A stretch of DNA of 64,000 nt from Bradyrhizobium sp. ISRA464 (GCF_029910095.1 NZ_CP094526.1:7192001-7256000), one strand, 5' to 3'. Shown: positions 47,759-58,891, counted from the first letter of the stretch. Notes: a model not told the origin generated them from the letters alone. Numbers and translations: made by a program.

Positions 47759-48712
47759 CTAACGATCGAGGACCGCGCGCGCGGTCGCCTCATCCGTGAT
47801 GAGGCCGTTGACCACGCGGCCCGCAAGCGCGGCCTTGATCGCCGGCACCTTCGCGGCGCCGACCGCCGCAGCGATCGTGGTTGATACCGCTGGAATCTGC
47901 GGCGGAATGCTGGTCAGCCGTTTGTTGGTGCCGCCCTTGATGAGCCGTCCCTTGGCGTCATAGGCCCAGCCCGTCACCTCGCCGGCCGCGCCGAGCCGCA
48001 TCATCTCCAGCAACTCCTCGCGCGTGACGAAACCGTCGACATGCACCTGAGCCTTCTGGTCCATCTGGCCGATGCCGATCAATCGGAGATCGGCCTTGGC
48101 GGCGACCGCCCTCACCCTTGCGATCGGTTCGATGCGGACCATGCGGTTGCGTTCGTCCTCACTCGACATCAGGAACGGCAACGGCATCGGGTAATGGCGC
48201 GCACCGGTGCGGTCGGCCAGCCGCCCGACCGTGTCATAGAAGCTTGCCGAGCCATCGGCGGAGATGTTGCCGACCAGCGAAACGATCTGGTGATCGGGCC
48301 GCTCGATCGGCGAGACGCGCTCGACTGCGGCGCGCACGGCGCGACCGGTGCCCAGCGCCACGATGACCGGCGTCTCCGAGCGCAGCGTCATCTCCAGCAG
48401 ATTCGCGCTGCGCTCGGCGATCCCGGCGGTCGACAGCGGCGCCGCCGGATCGGTCGGAACGACCTCGCAATGCACCAGATCGAACCGCTCCTTCAGCCTG
48501 GACGCCAGCTCCATGCAGGCGGCAATGGGATGTTCGAGACGAAACGTGATCAGCCGCTCCGCCAGGCACAGCGAGACCAGGCGCTGCGCGGATGCGCGCG
48601 ACACCTGCAGCATCTTGGCGATCTCGTCCTGGGTGTGGCCTGCGATGAAATAAAGCCAGCCGGCGCGCGCCGCATCGTCGAGGCGGGACTTTTCGTTGTC
48701 GGGCGCAGCCAT
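47759..48712 (-). CDS. SorC-family transcriptional regulator (sugar-binding)
   Basis: 317 aa. N-terminal HTH about 13-55 (AARAGWLYFIAGHTQDEIAK, LQVSRASAQRLVSLCLAERL), then the SorC effector domain from about 60 (VIVALGTGRAVRAAVERV, VSLVGNISADGSASF), which binds a sugar phosphate. Encoded 6 bp after the HAD gene and upstream of the polyol operon; likely local regulator acting on the TGAGCATATGCTCA-like sites. Similar regulators (SmoC-like) accompany sorbitol/mannitol operons. Confidence 0.9.
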   Translation of the reverse strand: MAAPDNEKSRLDDAARAGWLYFIAGHTQDEIAKMLQVSRASAQRLVSLCLAERLITFRLEHPIAACMELASRLKERFDLVHCEVVPTDPAAPLSTAGIAERSANLLEMTLRSETPVIVALGTGRAVRAAVERVSPIERPDHQIVSLVGNISADGSASFYDTVGRLADRTGARHYPMPLPFLMSSEDERNRMVRIEPIARVRAVAAKADLRLIGIGQMDQKAQVHVDGFVTREELLEMMRLGAAGEVTGWAYDAKGRLIKGGTNKRLTSIPPQIPAVSTTIAAAVGAAKVPAIKAALAGRVVNGLITDEATARAVLDR

Positions 48713-48718
48713 CCTGTG

Positions 48719-49384
48719 TCAGCCTTCCGTCCAGAAATCCGTCATCGCAGCGAAGATTCGATCCGCTCCGGCATCCCGCAGCAGAGCACTGCCGTCCCGC
48801 AACCGATAGTGGGCGCCGCCGACAAATCCCCACACTTTCATCCCCGCCGCCTTCGCCGCCAGCACGCCGCTGATGCTGTCCTCGATGACAAGCGTGCGGC
48901 ACGGATCGAATCCCATCCGGCCTGCCGCATGCAGAAACAGATCGGGCGCCGGCTTGCCGCGCTCGACCATCTGGGAGGTGTAGAGCCGTTGCGCGAAATA
49001 GGACGCCAAGCCCGTCAACTCCAACGAAAACTTCACACGGTCAAGGTCGCTCGATGACGCGACACAGTACGGCAGCCGCAACTCCGCCAGCACGGTCGCG
49101 ACGCCGGGTATCGCCTTGAGCTGGGCTCGAAAGGTTTCGCGGACTTGCCCGGCCAGATCGGCCAGGAAGTTGGCCGGGATGGGTTGTCCAACGGACTGGC
49201 AGTATTCGAGAACGGCCGCGGTGCTGCGACCGAGGAAGCGTTCGAGCGCCTGCTCGGTACTCATCTCGATGCCCGCCTGCGTCAGCGCATCCGACAGGCA
49301 GCGACAGCTCAAGTCCTCACTGTCGACGAGCACGCCGTCGCAGTCGAAGATGACGAGGTCGGTCTCTGGGAGCCGGAATTCCAT
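48719..49384 (-). CDS. HAD-superfamily sugar-phosphatase-like hydrolase
   Basis: 221 aa. Motif I VIFDCDGVLVDSED (Asp14/Asp16), motif II Ser in CVASSSDLDRV, motif III Lys in GKPAPDLF, motif IV EDSISGVLAA. This is the beta-phosphoglucomutase/YniC-like subgroup, commonly associated with sorbitol/mannitol operons. Cotranscribed with the SorC gene (6 bp gap). A predicted operator overlaps its 5' untranslated region. Confidence 0.88.
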   Translation of the reverse strand: MEFRLPETDLVIFDCDGVLVDSEDLSCRCLSDALTQAGIEMSTEQALERFLGRSTAAVLEYCQSVGQPIPANFLADLAGQVRETFRAQLKAIPGVATVLAELRLPYCVASSSDLDRVKFSLELTGLASYFAQRLYTSQMVERGKPAPDLFLHAAGRMGFDPCRTLVIEDSISGVLAAKAAGMKVWGFVGGAHYRLRDGSALLRDAGADRIFAAMTDFWTEG

Positions 49385-49393
49385 CCAGACATG

Positions 49394-49407
49394 AGATCAT
49401 ATGCTCA
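49394..49407. promoter_or_regulatory. Predicted SorC operator before the HAD-sorC genes
   Basis: AGATCATATGCTCA (49394-49407) matches TGAGCATATGCTCA at 12 of 14 positions; its right half is identical to the consensus. A further TGAGCAAT half-site is at 49413-49420. Located 10-23 nt before the HAD start, suggesting autoregulation. Confidence 0.5.
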
Positions 49408-49676
49408 GACAATGAGCAATAGATCACAATTTTGGACCGGCGATCACGCCCCGTCCCGGTTCGGGATTGGCTCTGGACGATGCCGCACGGTCGGATAGGT
49501 CGATTTGGATTTGCACGATCGCACCCACGTCCCGCAATCATCGCATCATCACGCGATGCCACGAAATGGCCCGGCGTCCGTCACGATTCGATGTGGTGGT
49601 CGACACCCTGCACCGGCGCTGCGCCGCCGGATGTCTCCAAGGGCATTCGATATCCTTCCAGTGTCCATTCCGACAC

Positions 49677-50087
49677 TCAACCCGCCGGTCTCCGATGAGC
49701 CTTGGCATCAAGGCGTTGCGATAGGCGGCGCAAATCGATCACCGTCCGCTCGTGAGTGCCTCGGCCGATCTCCTCGACTTCGTCACGCGCGGTCACGGCG
49801 AAGACGATCTGCCGGCCTTCGATACGGATCACCTCCGCTTCGGCCGTGACGCGTTGCCCGACCGGCGTCGCCGCGATGTGGCGAATGTCCACCAAGGTAC
49901 CAAGCGCGCTTTCGCCGGGCTCCAGGTAGCTGCGAATGGCGTCGAGCGCGGCATTCTCCATCACCAGGATCATGATCGGGGTCGCCAGCACCGGCGGCAA
50001 CATCGCATCCTTGAATCGGTTCGCCAGATGCTCGGGCGCGACGAGGAGCGCCGAGCTTCCCTTCACTCCCACCGGAATCGCACGCAT
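49677..50087 (-). CDS. Hotdog-fold thioesterase, FlK (fluoroacetyl-CoA thioesterase)-like
   Basis: 136 aa. The hotdog helix PPVLATPIMILVMENAALDA carries Thr36 and Glu44, and His70 is in VDIRHIAATPVG. The T-E-H spacing (8 and 26) equals that of the FlK triad Thr42/Glu50/His76, so the catalytic set appears intact. Fluoroacetate is unlikely to be the true substrate; these homologues are widespread and presumably clear some acyl-CoA. First of a stress-related cluster. Starts after GGAGGCGAAAC. Confidence 0.85.
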   Translation of the reverse strand: MRAIPVGVKGSSALLVAPEHLANRFKDAMLPPVLATPIMILVMENAALDAIRSYLEPGESALGTLVDIRHIAATPVGQRVTAEAEVIRIEGRQIVFAVTARDEVEEIGRGTHERTVIDLRRLSQRLDAKAHRRPAG

Positions 50088-50149
50088 GTTTCGCCTCCTG
50101 TCACCTGTGCCGGCCTCGCGACGCGCTTGCCGTTCGCAGACGACCGTGA

Positions 50150-50383
50150 TCAGCCTGACGTGTCGGTGCCAAGAAATGCCGGCGCCAGGTCCTCCTGGAC
50201 GATGATGTGCGCGGCCTCCGGCGTCAATTCGCTGCCGACGAGATCCAGATTCTTTGCAGCGTCCAGCAGCATCGCTCGCACGTCGTCCGGCGAGAGCACA
50301 CCCTTCATGACGAGCTGCCTCACCAACGCCCGAAGGATAAGAACGTCGATTTGACCGTGTGCAAGCGGCGTCGGCTTTTCCAT
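50150..50383 (-). CDS. Small hypothetical protein (77 aa)
   Basis: ATG complementary to 50381-50383 with GGGAGA about 9 nt upstream. The product (MEKPTPLAHGQIDVLILRAL, then RQLVMKGVLSPDDVRAMLLD, VGSELTPEAAHIIVQEDLAP) is predicted helical, acidic and soluble. It lies 55 bp downstream of cbpM on the same strand, so it is probably cotranscribed with the cbpA-cbpM pair. No family recognised. Confidence 0.7.
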   Translation of the reverse strand: MEKPTPLAHGQIDVLILRALVRQLVMKGVLSPDDVRAMLLDAAKNLDLVGSELTPEAAHIIVQEDLAPAFLGTDTSG

Positions 50384-50438
50384 GAGTGTGGTCTCCCGGG
50401 TCAAAGCGCGATGACGATGCCCCTCACCTCCTTGCGGA

Positions 50439-50720
50439 TCAGCGCGACGGTTTCTGCATGTCGGCGTGCAACTGCTCGAACGCCCTCCGCAGACCATGAA
50501 GCTGATCGACGAGATGCAGGATGACGTCAACGCCCTCGTCATTGACCCCGAGATCGCGTTTCAGGTCGCGGATCAGGTGGGCGCGCGCCACGTCGGTGTC
50601 GGAGAAGCTCATCTCCGGTGCAGTCCGATCCGGAATGAGCCACTGCTGCTCGATCCAGAACTCCAGGGTCTGCACCTCGATACCCGCGTTGGTCAGGAAC
50701 TGCTGCTTGTCCATGATCAT
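50439..50720 (-). CDS. cbpM: Chaperone modulator CbpM (MerR-like)
   Basis: 93 aa; the ATG complementary to 50718-50720 overlaps the cbpA stop (ATGA), giving translational coupling. Text typical of Cbp[61 protein letters not shown]. CbpM binds the J domain of CbpA and inhibits it; its position next to cbpA supports the call. Confidence 0.9.
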   Translation of the reverse strand: MIMDKQQFLTNAGIEVQTLEFWIEQQWLIPDRTAPEMSFSDTDVARAHLIRDLKRDLGVNDEGVDVILHLVDQLHGLRRAFEQLHADMQKPSR

Positions 50721-51619
50721 GACGCGCCTTCCTCGCGCGGATTGAATGCCTTTCGATCCCACTTGGATACGAACGCCTCGAGCTCGGGATCGGATCCCTT
50801 GGGCAAGACAACCTTGAGCTTGACGAACTCGTCGCCGTGACCGCCGCCATGGCGGGGCGCACCCTTGCCTCTGAGCCGCATCGTGGTGCCGGTGTTGGAT
50901 CCCTTCGGGACGGTCATGGTCACATCGCCGGTCGGCGTCGGAACGCGGATTTTTCCGCCGAGTACCGCCTCAGAGAGCGAGATCGGCAATTCCAGCGAGA
51001 TGTCGTCGCCCTTGCGGGTGAAGCGCGGATCGGGCCGAACCTCCACCTCGATCAGCGCATCTCCGGGCCCGCCCTTGCCGGAGCCGGGAGCTCCCTTGCC
51101 ACGCAGCCGGAGCACCTGCTCATCGACGAGCTCCGGCGGAATCGTCACGTCGAGGGTGCCGCCGTCGGGCAAGGTCAGGCGCTTGCTTGCGCCGGTGATC
51201 GACTCCCCGAAATCGATCGGCAGGCTGTAGCGCAGGTCGCGCCCGCGCCGGTTCGCGCGCGCCTCCTGGCTGCGTCGCAGGAGTTCGGCAAACGCGTCGT
51301 CCGAATCCATGAAATCCGCGTAGCCGGAACTGTCCGCGTAAGGATGCCCCTGATCGGAGGCGGCGAAATCACGATAGTAGTGATGCTGTGGCCGCTCCGC
51401 CCCGCTCGCGTCGATCTCGCCGGCGTCGAAGCGCTTGCGCTTCTCGCCATCGCCGAGCAGATCGTACGCACCGGCGACTTCCTTGAATTTGTCCTCAGCA
51501 GCCTTGTCACCGGGATTGAGATCCGGATGCAGCTTCTTCGCGAGCTTTCGATATGCCTTCTGGATATCGGCCGAAGACGCCGTCGGGGCAACGCCAAGAA
51601 TCTCGTACGGATTTCTCAC
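50717..51619 (-). CDS. cbpA: DnaJ-class cochaperone CbpA
   Basis: 300 aa. J domain 1-65 ([20 protein letters not shown]) with the HPD motif at 31-33 ([10 protein letters not shown]) that stimulates DnaK. A short Gly-poor linker leads to the two C-terminal substrate-binding beta domains (about 125-295: [37 protein letters not shown]); the DnaJ zinc finger is absent, as in CbpA. Couples to cbpM by a 4-nt overlap. Confidence 0.93.
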   Translation of the reverse strand: MRNPYEILGVAPTASSADIQKAYRKLAKKLHPDLNPGDKAAEDKFKEVAGAYDLLGDGEKRKRFDAGEIDASGAERPQHHYYRDFAASDQGHPYADSSGYADFMDSDDAFAELLRRSQEARANRRGRDLRYSLPIDFGESITGASKRLTLPDGGTLDVTIPPELVDEQVLRLRGKGAPGSGKGGPGDALIEVEVRPDPRFTRKGDDISLELPISLSEAVLGGKIRVPTPTGDVTMTVPKGSNTGTTMRLRGKGAPRHGGGHGDEFVKLKVVLPKGSDPELEAFVSKWDRKAFNPREEGAS

Positions 51620-51827
51620 TACCTGCTCCGCAACAACATAATGCCCCCAAGGTCATGAGGGCTCAAAACGAGACGATTTGCAACACCGCTCGCGCCGACT
51701 CATCGTGCGACGGCCGCATCGCTGGCGCACCGTTCTTGCTGCTGTACTCCCGCTTCGATCGGCCGCTCGCGCCGGTTTGCGGTATCGCCTGGCTCTCTGA
51801 GCAGCGAGCATCCATGCCGCCAGCGCG

Positions 51828-52010
51828 CTAGGACGTATGTCCCGGGTCCAGATAGTTCGGCATGTTCTTCTCCTGCTGAGGCGTCATTCTGGCGGTGTCC
51901 GGCTTGCCCACCACTCCCCTCGGACCCAGCAAGGCTCGCGTGATGTCGTCTTCGCTCAAGCGTGGCTTTCGATCGTCCAGTTGTCCGTCACCCCCGTGAC
52001 TCGGTCCCAT
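51828..52010 (-). CDS. Small hypothetical protein (60 aa) with strong ribosome site
   Basis: ATG complementary to 52008-52010, preceded by AGGAGGT at 5-6 nt, the strongest Shine-Dalgarno of the region. The product is polar: MGPSHGGDGQLDDRKPRLSE, then DDITRALLGPRGVVGKPDTA and RMTPQQEKNMPNYLDPGHTS. No signal peptide or membrane segment; probably intrinsically flexible. It lies upstream of cbpA on the same strand, 208 bp apart. No known family; I recall similar short rhizobial proteins but cannot name them. Confidence 0.7.
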   Translation of the reverse strand: MGPSHGGDGQLDDRKPRLSEDDITRALLGPRGVVGKPDTARMTPQQEKNMPNYLDPGHTS

Positions 52011-52933
52011 GACCGACCTCCTGTGGATGATCTCCTGTGAACGGCCGTCCAGAGAATACCGCGTCCCGACGGAAAAATCCGGCAGGGCGCGGTGCCAATT
52101 CCCAACGCTGGTCGCTCGCGCACTGCGATTTGTCGGTATGGTAGGACAGCGACACGCTCCTATTATGCTCGATAACCAACCGCGCACGGGGCCGGCGCCC
52201 GGCAAGCTTCGTCCGGCCCAATCGTCGCATTCCCGCAAAATTGAAATTGCCTGGATCGCGCCAGCGGCCGAGCAGCGAACGCGGCGTTGCCGGACGGTCA
52301 TCACTTCTTGCGTGGCTCTGCTCACCGCGATCGACGAGGATGTCGGCAACAGGCACGCGGCCCATTTCGCGCCGAGACGAATGCAGCGGATCTCCAAAGC
52401 CGCCAAGCAGAAGGTCGCTGGAATGAACAGGATCGAGATAATTCCGCACCATCGCCTACAGCTTGTCGGGTCGACACGGGAGATCATTTAGCATCATTTA
52501 GCAATGACCATGCCACTTGGTGCATGACGCAATTTCAACAGCTTGTAATCTGCGTTTGCCGAGTTACGGACAGTTTGTTCAAATCACGCAAGACAAACTG
52601 TCCGCGCAACCATATCTCCGCCTACGCGTTCTCCAATCTATCATCCAGTCTTGCACAACGCGTGCGATCAACGGCTGCGTGACGTCGGCACTTTCGTGCC
52701 TTGTCAGGCAACGCCGCGCGCGACGGCGTCGGCCGATACCGGCGTATCCGCGAAAAACTTCGGTCATTGACTATCCCTCGAAAGGGTCACACGATGAGAG
52801 CGACAGTGATGTTCGCTTGTTCGCTGACGTCACCGCGTGCGCAATGACGGATGTCATCATTCCGCCATCTCTCGACGGCGCCAATAGGTGACATGCAGCA
52901 ACTCTTATTGCTTCGTTGCCGTGAGGTGCCAAG
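52011..52933. other. Long intergenic region before clpB, with a perfect 12-bp inverted repeat
   Basis: About 920 bp without a supportable gene. CGGACAGTTTGT (52567-52578) and ACAAACTGTCCG (52593-52604) form a perfect inverted repeat with a 14-bp spacer, more like an operator pair than a terminator because no T-tract follows. No CIRCE element (TTAGCACTC-N9-GAGTGCTAA) is present, and I could not find a convincing RpoH promoter before clpB. Confidence 0.55.
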
Positions 52934-55546
<2,613 letters not shown>

Positions 55547-55639
55547 GACGGGCCCGGACAACGCTGCACACGCGCCATGTCATCGCAGCGTCGTCTCCCG
55601 GCATCATAGGCAAGCTGCCCTTCAACCACGGAGGAACAC

Positions 55640-55912
55640 ATGTCGGAGCTGAAGGTCAAGGACGGTATGGAGGTCATCGGCGCCGATGGCGTGCATGTCG
55701 GCACCGTCGATCGCGTCGAAGGCAGCCGCATCAAGCTCAAGAAGCGCGACAGCGGCGATGCGCTGCACAAGGGGCACCATCACTATATCGAGCTCGGCTT
55801 TGTCGCGGATGTTGAAGGCTCCAAGGTCCGTCTCACCGCCAACGCCGCGATTGCGGTGACGCTTGAGGAGGAGAAGTCCGGAAAGCCGACTGGTCCTGCT
55901 GCGGAAGCCTAG
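55640..55912 (+). CDS. DUF2171 domain protein
   Basis: 90 aa; the ATG is preceded by GGAGG about 8 nt upstream. MSELKVKDGMEVIGADGVHV, then GTVDRVEGSRIKLKKRDSGD and HHHYIELGFVADVEGSKVRL: a small beta-rich, PRC-barrel-like domain of the DUF2171 type, with a HxHHYI motif. Cytosolic. It lies 93 bp after clpB on the same strand. Function unknown, often in stress contexts. Confidence 0.85.
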   Translation: MSELKVKDGMEVIGADGVHVGTVDRVEGSRIKLKKRDSGDALHKGHHHYIELGFVADVEGSKVRLTANAAIAVTLEEEKSGKPTGPAAEA

Positions 55913-56027
55913 CGTTTCGAGCTCTTGTAAAGGTAACGGTTGCATGCTCCTCTCCTTGTTCTCTGGGTCTTCCGCCGAGCGCCTGCTCGCTGCAGTCGTG
56001 GAATAATGCTTCAGTAAGGAGAGATGC

Positions 56028-57089
56028 GTGCCATCAGCCGTTCCGCAACCGGTCGCTGCGAAGCTGACGCGCGCCGCCATCTTCCTTGCCGTCACGCTCA
56101 AGCCAGATCCGGCACATGACGCGGTGGTGCGGTCTTTGTGCAGCGATCTCGCCGCGCTGGTGCGGGCCGTGGGCTTCCGCGACCTCGAGGGACGGCTGTC
56201 GTGCGTCATGGGCATCGGCTCCGACGCCTGGGACCGGCTGTTCGGCGCGTCGAAGCCGAAAGATCTGCATCCGTTTCGAGAGATCCATGGCGTCCACCAC
56301 GCCGTCGCGACGCCGGGCGACCTCCTGTTTCACATCCGCGCCGTGCCGATGGACCTGTGCTTCGAGCTGGCGACACAGATCGTGGCCCGGCTCGGCGATG
56401 CGGTTGCCTCGTCGGACGAGGTGCACGGCTTCAAGTATTTCGACGAACGCGACCTGCTCGGTTTTGTCGACGGGACGGAGAACCCGGAGGACCAGGCTGC
56501 GGTCGACGCCACCATCATCGGTGACGAGGATGCGGCCTTTGCCGGCGGCAGCTATGTGATCGTGCAGAAGTACCTCCACGACATGAAGAAGTGGAACGAG
56601 CTGCCGGTCGAGATGCAGGAGAAGATCATCGGCCGAACCAAATTGTCCGACATCGAACTGGACGATGCGGTGAAGCCGATCTACGCGCACAACGCCCTGA
56701 CCACGATCGTGGAAAACGGCGAGGAGCTCGATATCGTCCGCGACAACATGCCGTTCGGCAACATCAGCAAGGGCGAGTTCGGCACCTATTTCATCGGCTA
56801 CGCGAAATCTCCGCGTCGGATCGAGCAGATGCTGGAGAACATGTTCGTCGGCCGGCCGCCGGGCAATTACGATCGCCTGCTCGACTTCAGCCGCGCCGTA
56901 ACGGGTACGCTGTACTTCATTCCGTCGGTGACGTTCCTGGAAGACGCCGCGAACGCGGGCCCCGCTCCCTCGCCCGCAGAATCGTCGCTCGACGACGATC
57001 GGGCCGACGATGCCCCTACACCGAAAATGCCGCCGTCCGATGGCTCGCTCGGTATCGGCTCACTGAAAGGAGAGGCTGGACATGAATAA
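56028..57089 (+). CDS. DyP-type haem peroxidase, encapsulin cargo
   Basis: 353 aa, GTG start 56028 with AAGGAGAG upstream. Distal GFVDGTENP (Asp148) and Arg238 (DIVRDNMPFG), with proximal haem ligand His221 (IYAHNALTTI): complete DyP active site. An acidic/proline linker (about 315-336) leads to DGSLGIGSLKGE (338-349), which matches the encapsulin cargo-loading consensus. It is therefore predicted to be packed inside the shell encoded by the next gene, which it overlaps by 8 nt. Role probably peroxide-dependent oxidation under stress. Confidence 0.96.
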   Translation: MPSAVPQPVAAKLTRAAIFLAVTLKPDPAHDAVVRSLCSDLAALVRAVGFRDLEGRLSCVMGIGSDAWDRLFGASKPKDLHPFREIHGVHHAVATPGDLLFHIRAVPMDLCFELATQIVARLGDAVASSDEVHGFKYFDERDLLGFVDGTENPEDQAAVDATIIGDEDAAFAGGSYVIVQKYLHDMKKWNELPVEMQEKIIGRTKLSDIELDDAVKPIYAHNALTTIVENGEELDIVRDNMPFGNISKGEFGTYFIGYAKSPRRIEQMLENMFVGRPPGNYDRLLDFSRAVTGTLYFIPSVTFLEDAANAGPAPSPAESSLDDDRADDAPTPKMPPSDGSLGIGSLKGEAGHE

Positions 57090-57900
57090 CCTTCATCGGG
57101 GACTCGCCCCTATCTCAGACGCGGCATGGGCCCAGATCGAAGAGGAAGCCTCCCGCACGCTGAAGCGCCATTTGGCGGCGCGCCGTGTGGTGGATGTCGA
57201 CGGTCCGAAGGGCACGGACTTCTCCGCGGTCGGCACCGGCCATCTGCGGAAGATTCCGACGCCGGGCGACGGCGTCGAGGCAACGCAACGCGATGTCAGG
57301 GCGCTCGTGGAGTTGCGCGTCCCCTTCGAGCTCAGCCGTCAGGCCATCGACGACGTCGAGCGCGGCTCCAACGATTCCGACTGGGATCCGCTGAAGGCTG
57401 CGGCACGCAAGATCGCCTTCGCCGAGGACCGCGCCGTGTTTGATGGATACGCTGCGGCGGGTATTCAGGGCATCCGCCAGGGCAGCAGCAACCCGGTGCT
57501 GACGCTGCCGTCGAACGTCAAGGGCTATCCCGGCGTGGTCGCGCAGGCGGTGAGCCAATTGCGGCTGGCGGGTGTCAACGGTCCCTATACGCTGCTGCTC
57601 GGCACCGAGCCGTATACGGCAATCGGCGGCGCGACCGACGACGGCTATCCGGTCCTGCAACACATCCAGCGTCTTCTCGATGGAAAGATCATCTGGGCGC
57701 CCGCGATCGAGGGCGGCGTCGTGCTGACCACGCGCGGCGGCGACTTCCAGCTCTCGATCGGCCAGGACCTGTCGATCGGCTATCTCAGCCATTCGGCGAC
57801 CGCCGTCCAACTCTACTTCCAGGAGACCATCACCTTCCTGATGCTGACAAGCGAGGCGTCGGTGGCCCTGGCGTCGGAAGCGAAGAAGAAGTCCGCCTGA
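57082..57900 (+). CDS. Encapsulin shell protein (family 1, HK97 fold)
   Basis: 272 aa. MNNLHRGLAPISDAAWAQIE and EEASRTLKRHLAARRVVDVD are the typical linocin/encapsulin N-terminus; later RVPFELSRQAIDDVERGSND, PYTLLLGTEPYTAI and ISIGQDL-like GQDLSIGYLSHSA segments complete the fold. Self-assembles into a protein nanocompartment. ATG 57082 lies inside the end of the DyP gene, and its ribosome site AAAGGAGAGG (57066-57075) is within the cargo-peptide codons, so shell and cargo synthesis are coupled. Confidence 0.97.
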   Translation: MNNLHRGLAPISDAAWAQIEEEASRTLKRHLAARRVVDVDGPKGTDFSAVGTGHLRKIPTPGDGVEATQRDVRALVELRVPFELSRQAIDDVERGSNDSDWDPLKAAARKIAFAEDRAVFDGYAAAGIQGIRQGSSNPVLTLPSNVKGYPGVVAQAVSQLRLAGVNGPYTLLLGTEPYTAIGGATDDGYPVLQHIQRLLDGKIIWAPAIEGGVVLTTRGGDFQLSIGQDLSIGYLSHSATAVQLYFQETITFLMLTSEASVALASEAKKKSA

Positions 57901-57985
57901 CGGCGGACGACATCAAATTGCCGGAGCGGCCTCGGGCCGTCCCGCGCTGGGAATTCGTCCAACGCGAACGGAGAGGAGGCCCTCA

Positions 57986-58180
57986 ATGCAGGAATACGAT
58001 CTCTACATCAATCCACAGAAAGCCTCGATCGGCCTCTACGTCCGCAAGGGCGCGGGTCTTCCCGACCTCGCCGACTCCAAGAACTGGGTGTTCGACGGCA
58101 CTGCCGCACAGGCCAGTCTGCCGCCGGCCCTGGTCGAGGAAATCGAAGCCAACGGTCACGCCTTTCGCGACATGGATTGA
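57986..58180 (+). CDS. Small hypothetical protein (64 aa) downstream of encapsulin
   Basis: ATG 57986 with GAGGAGG about 7 nt upstream. MQEYDLYINPQKASIGLYVR, then KGAGLPDLADSKNWVFDGTA and LPPALVEEIEANGHAFRDMD: compact, soluble, no signal peptide or cysteine. It follows the shell gene by 85 bp on the same strand with no visible terminator between, so cotranscription is likely. It has no cargo-loading motif. I recall similar short proteins in rhizobia without assigned function. Confidence 0.75.
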   Translation: MQEYDLYINPQKASIGLYVRKGAGLPDLADSKNWVFDGTAAQASLPPALVEEIEANGHAFRDMD

Positions 58181-58249
58181 GGCCCAGGCACGCTCGTCGA
58201 TTCTGTCGGCCGGCTCGCAGAATTCTGTCTGACGCGGCATCCATTCCGC

Positions 58250-58891
58250 TCAGGACGCAAGGATAGCGGCGACCTTCTCGGCCAGGGCCGCTCCCAGATC
58301 CGCATTGTTCTCGGCCGAGAAGTGGATGCCGTCGGCGCCGCCGGTCGAAATCACACCTCCCGCGTCGAAGAAATCGACCTTCATGGAGTTGGCGAGCGCC
58401 TTGTAGTGCGACGCGAGCGCCAGCGTCTTTTCGCGGCTGCCTTCGAACAGGCTCTCGAGGGAAGAATCGTACAAGGCGGCCAACGGAGGCGGCGCAACGA
58501 TCAGCACCTTCGGCGCACGATAGGCGGTCCCGGACGCCAGCACCTGCGCCACCAACTCCGACATCCCGATGGCGATGTCGTGCGGTGTGCGGCGGTAGTC
58601 GCTCTTGGTATCGTTGGTGCCAAGCAAGATGATGACGAGGTCAAGCGGACGGTGGCTCGCCAGCGCGATCGGCAGATAGGCGGAGCCGTTCAACCCCGGA
58701 TCGACGGGATCGTCGATCGATGTCGTGCGCCCACTCAAGCCCTCCTCGATGATCTCGTAACCGGCGCCGAGCCTGGCCGCCATGACACCGGTCCATCGCT
58801 GGTGATACGGGAAGCGCGTGGGCGACGTCTCCGGCGCCACGATCCACCCCCAGGTCAGGGAATCGCCAAAGCACATGATGCGTTTCGTCAT
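58250..58891 (-). CDS. SGNH/GDSL hydrolase (arylesterase-like)
   Basis: 213 aa. Block I CFGDSLTWGW (Ser11), block II Gly in EGLSGRTTS, block III LLGTNDTKS (Asn93), block V DGIHFS (Asp187, His190): complete Ser-Asp-His set with oxyanion residues. No signal peptide, so probably cytosolic. The text resembles the arylesterase/perhydrolase group. Esterase substrate unknown. Convergent with the encapsulin-side genes. Confidence 0.9.
   Translation of the reverse strand: MTKRIMCFGDSLTWGWIVAPETSPTRFPYHQRWTGVMAARLGAGYEIIEEGLSGRTTSIDDPVDPGLNGSAYLPIALASHRPLDLVIILLGTNDTKSDYRRTPHDIAIGMSELVAQVLASGTAYRAPKVLIVAPPPLAALYDSSLESLFEGSREKTLALASHYKALANSMKVDFFDAGGVISTGGADGIHFSAENNADLGAALAEKVAAILAS

Noticed and set aside
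49677..50087. Calling the FlK-like protein a fluoroacetate-resistance gene
   Set aside because: The triad spacing matches FlK, but no fluorometabolite genes are nearby and homologues are widespread, so only the fold and catalytic set are claimed.
51988..52491. Opposed ORFs in the region before clpB (52009-52491 plus; 51988-52452 minus)
   Set aside because: No ribosome sites or families, and they overlap each other antisense. Only the 60-aa gene at 51828-52010 has convincing signals.
52567..52604. The inverted repeat before clpB as a CIRCE heat-shock element or terminator
   Set aside because: The sequence does not match TTAGCACTC-N9-GAGTGCTAA and no T-tract follows, so it is listed only as a possible operator.
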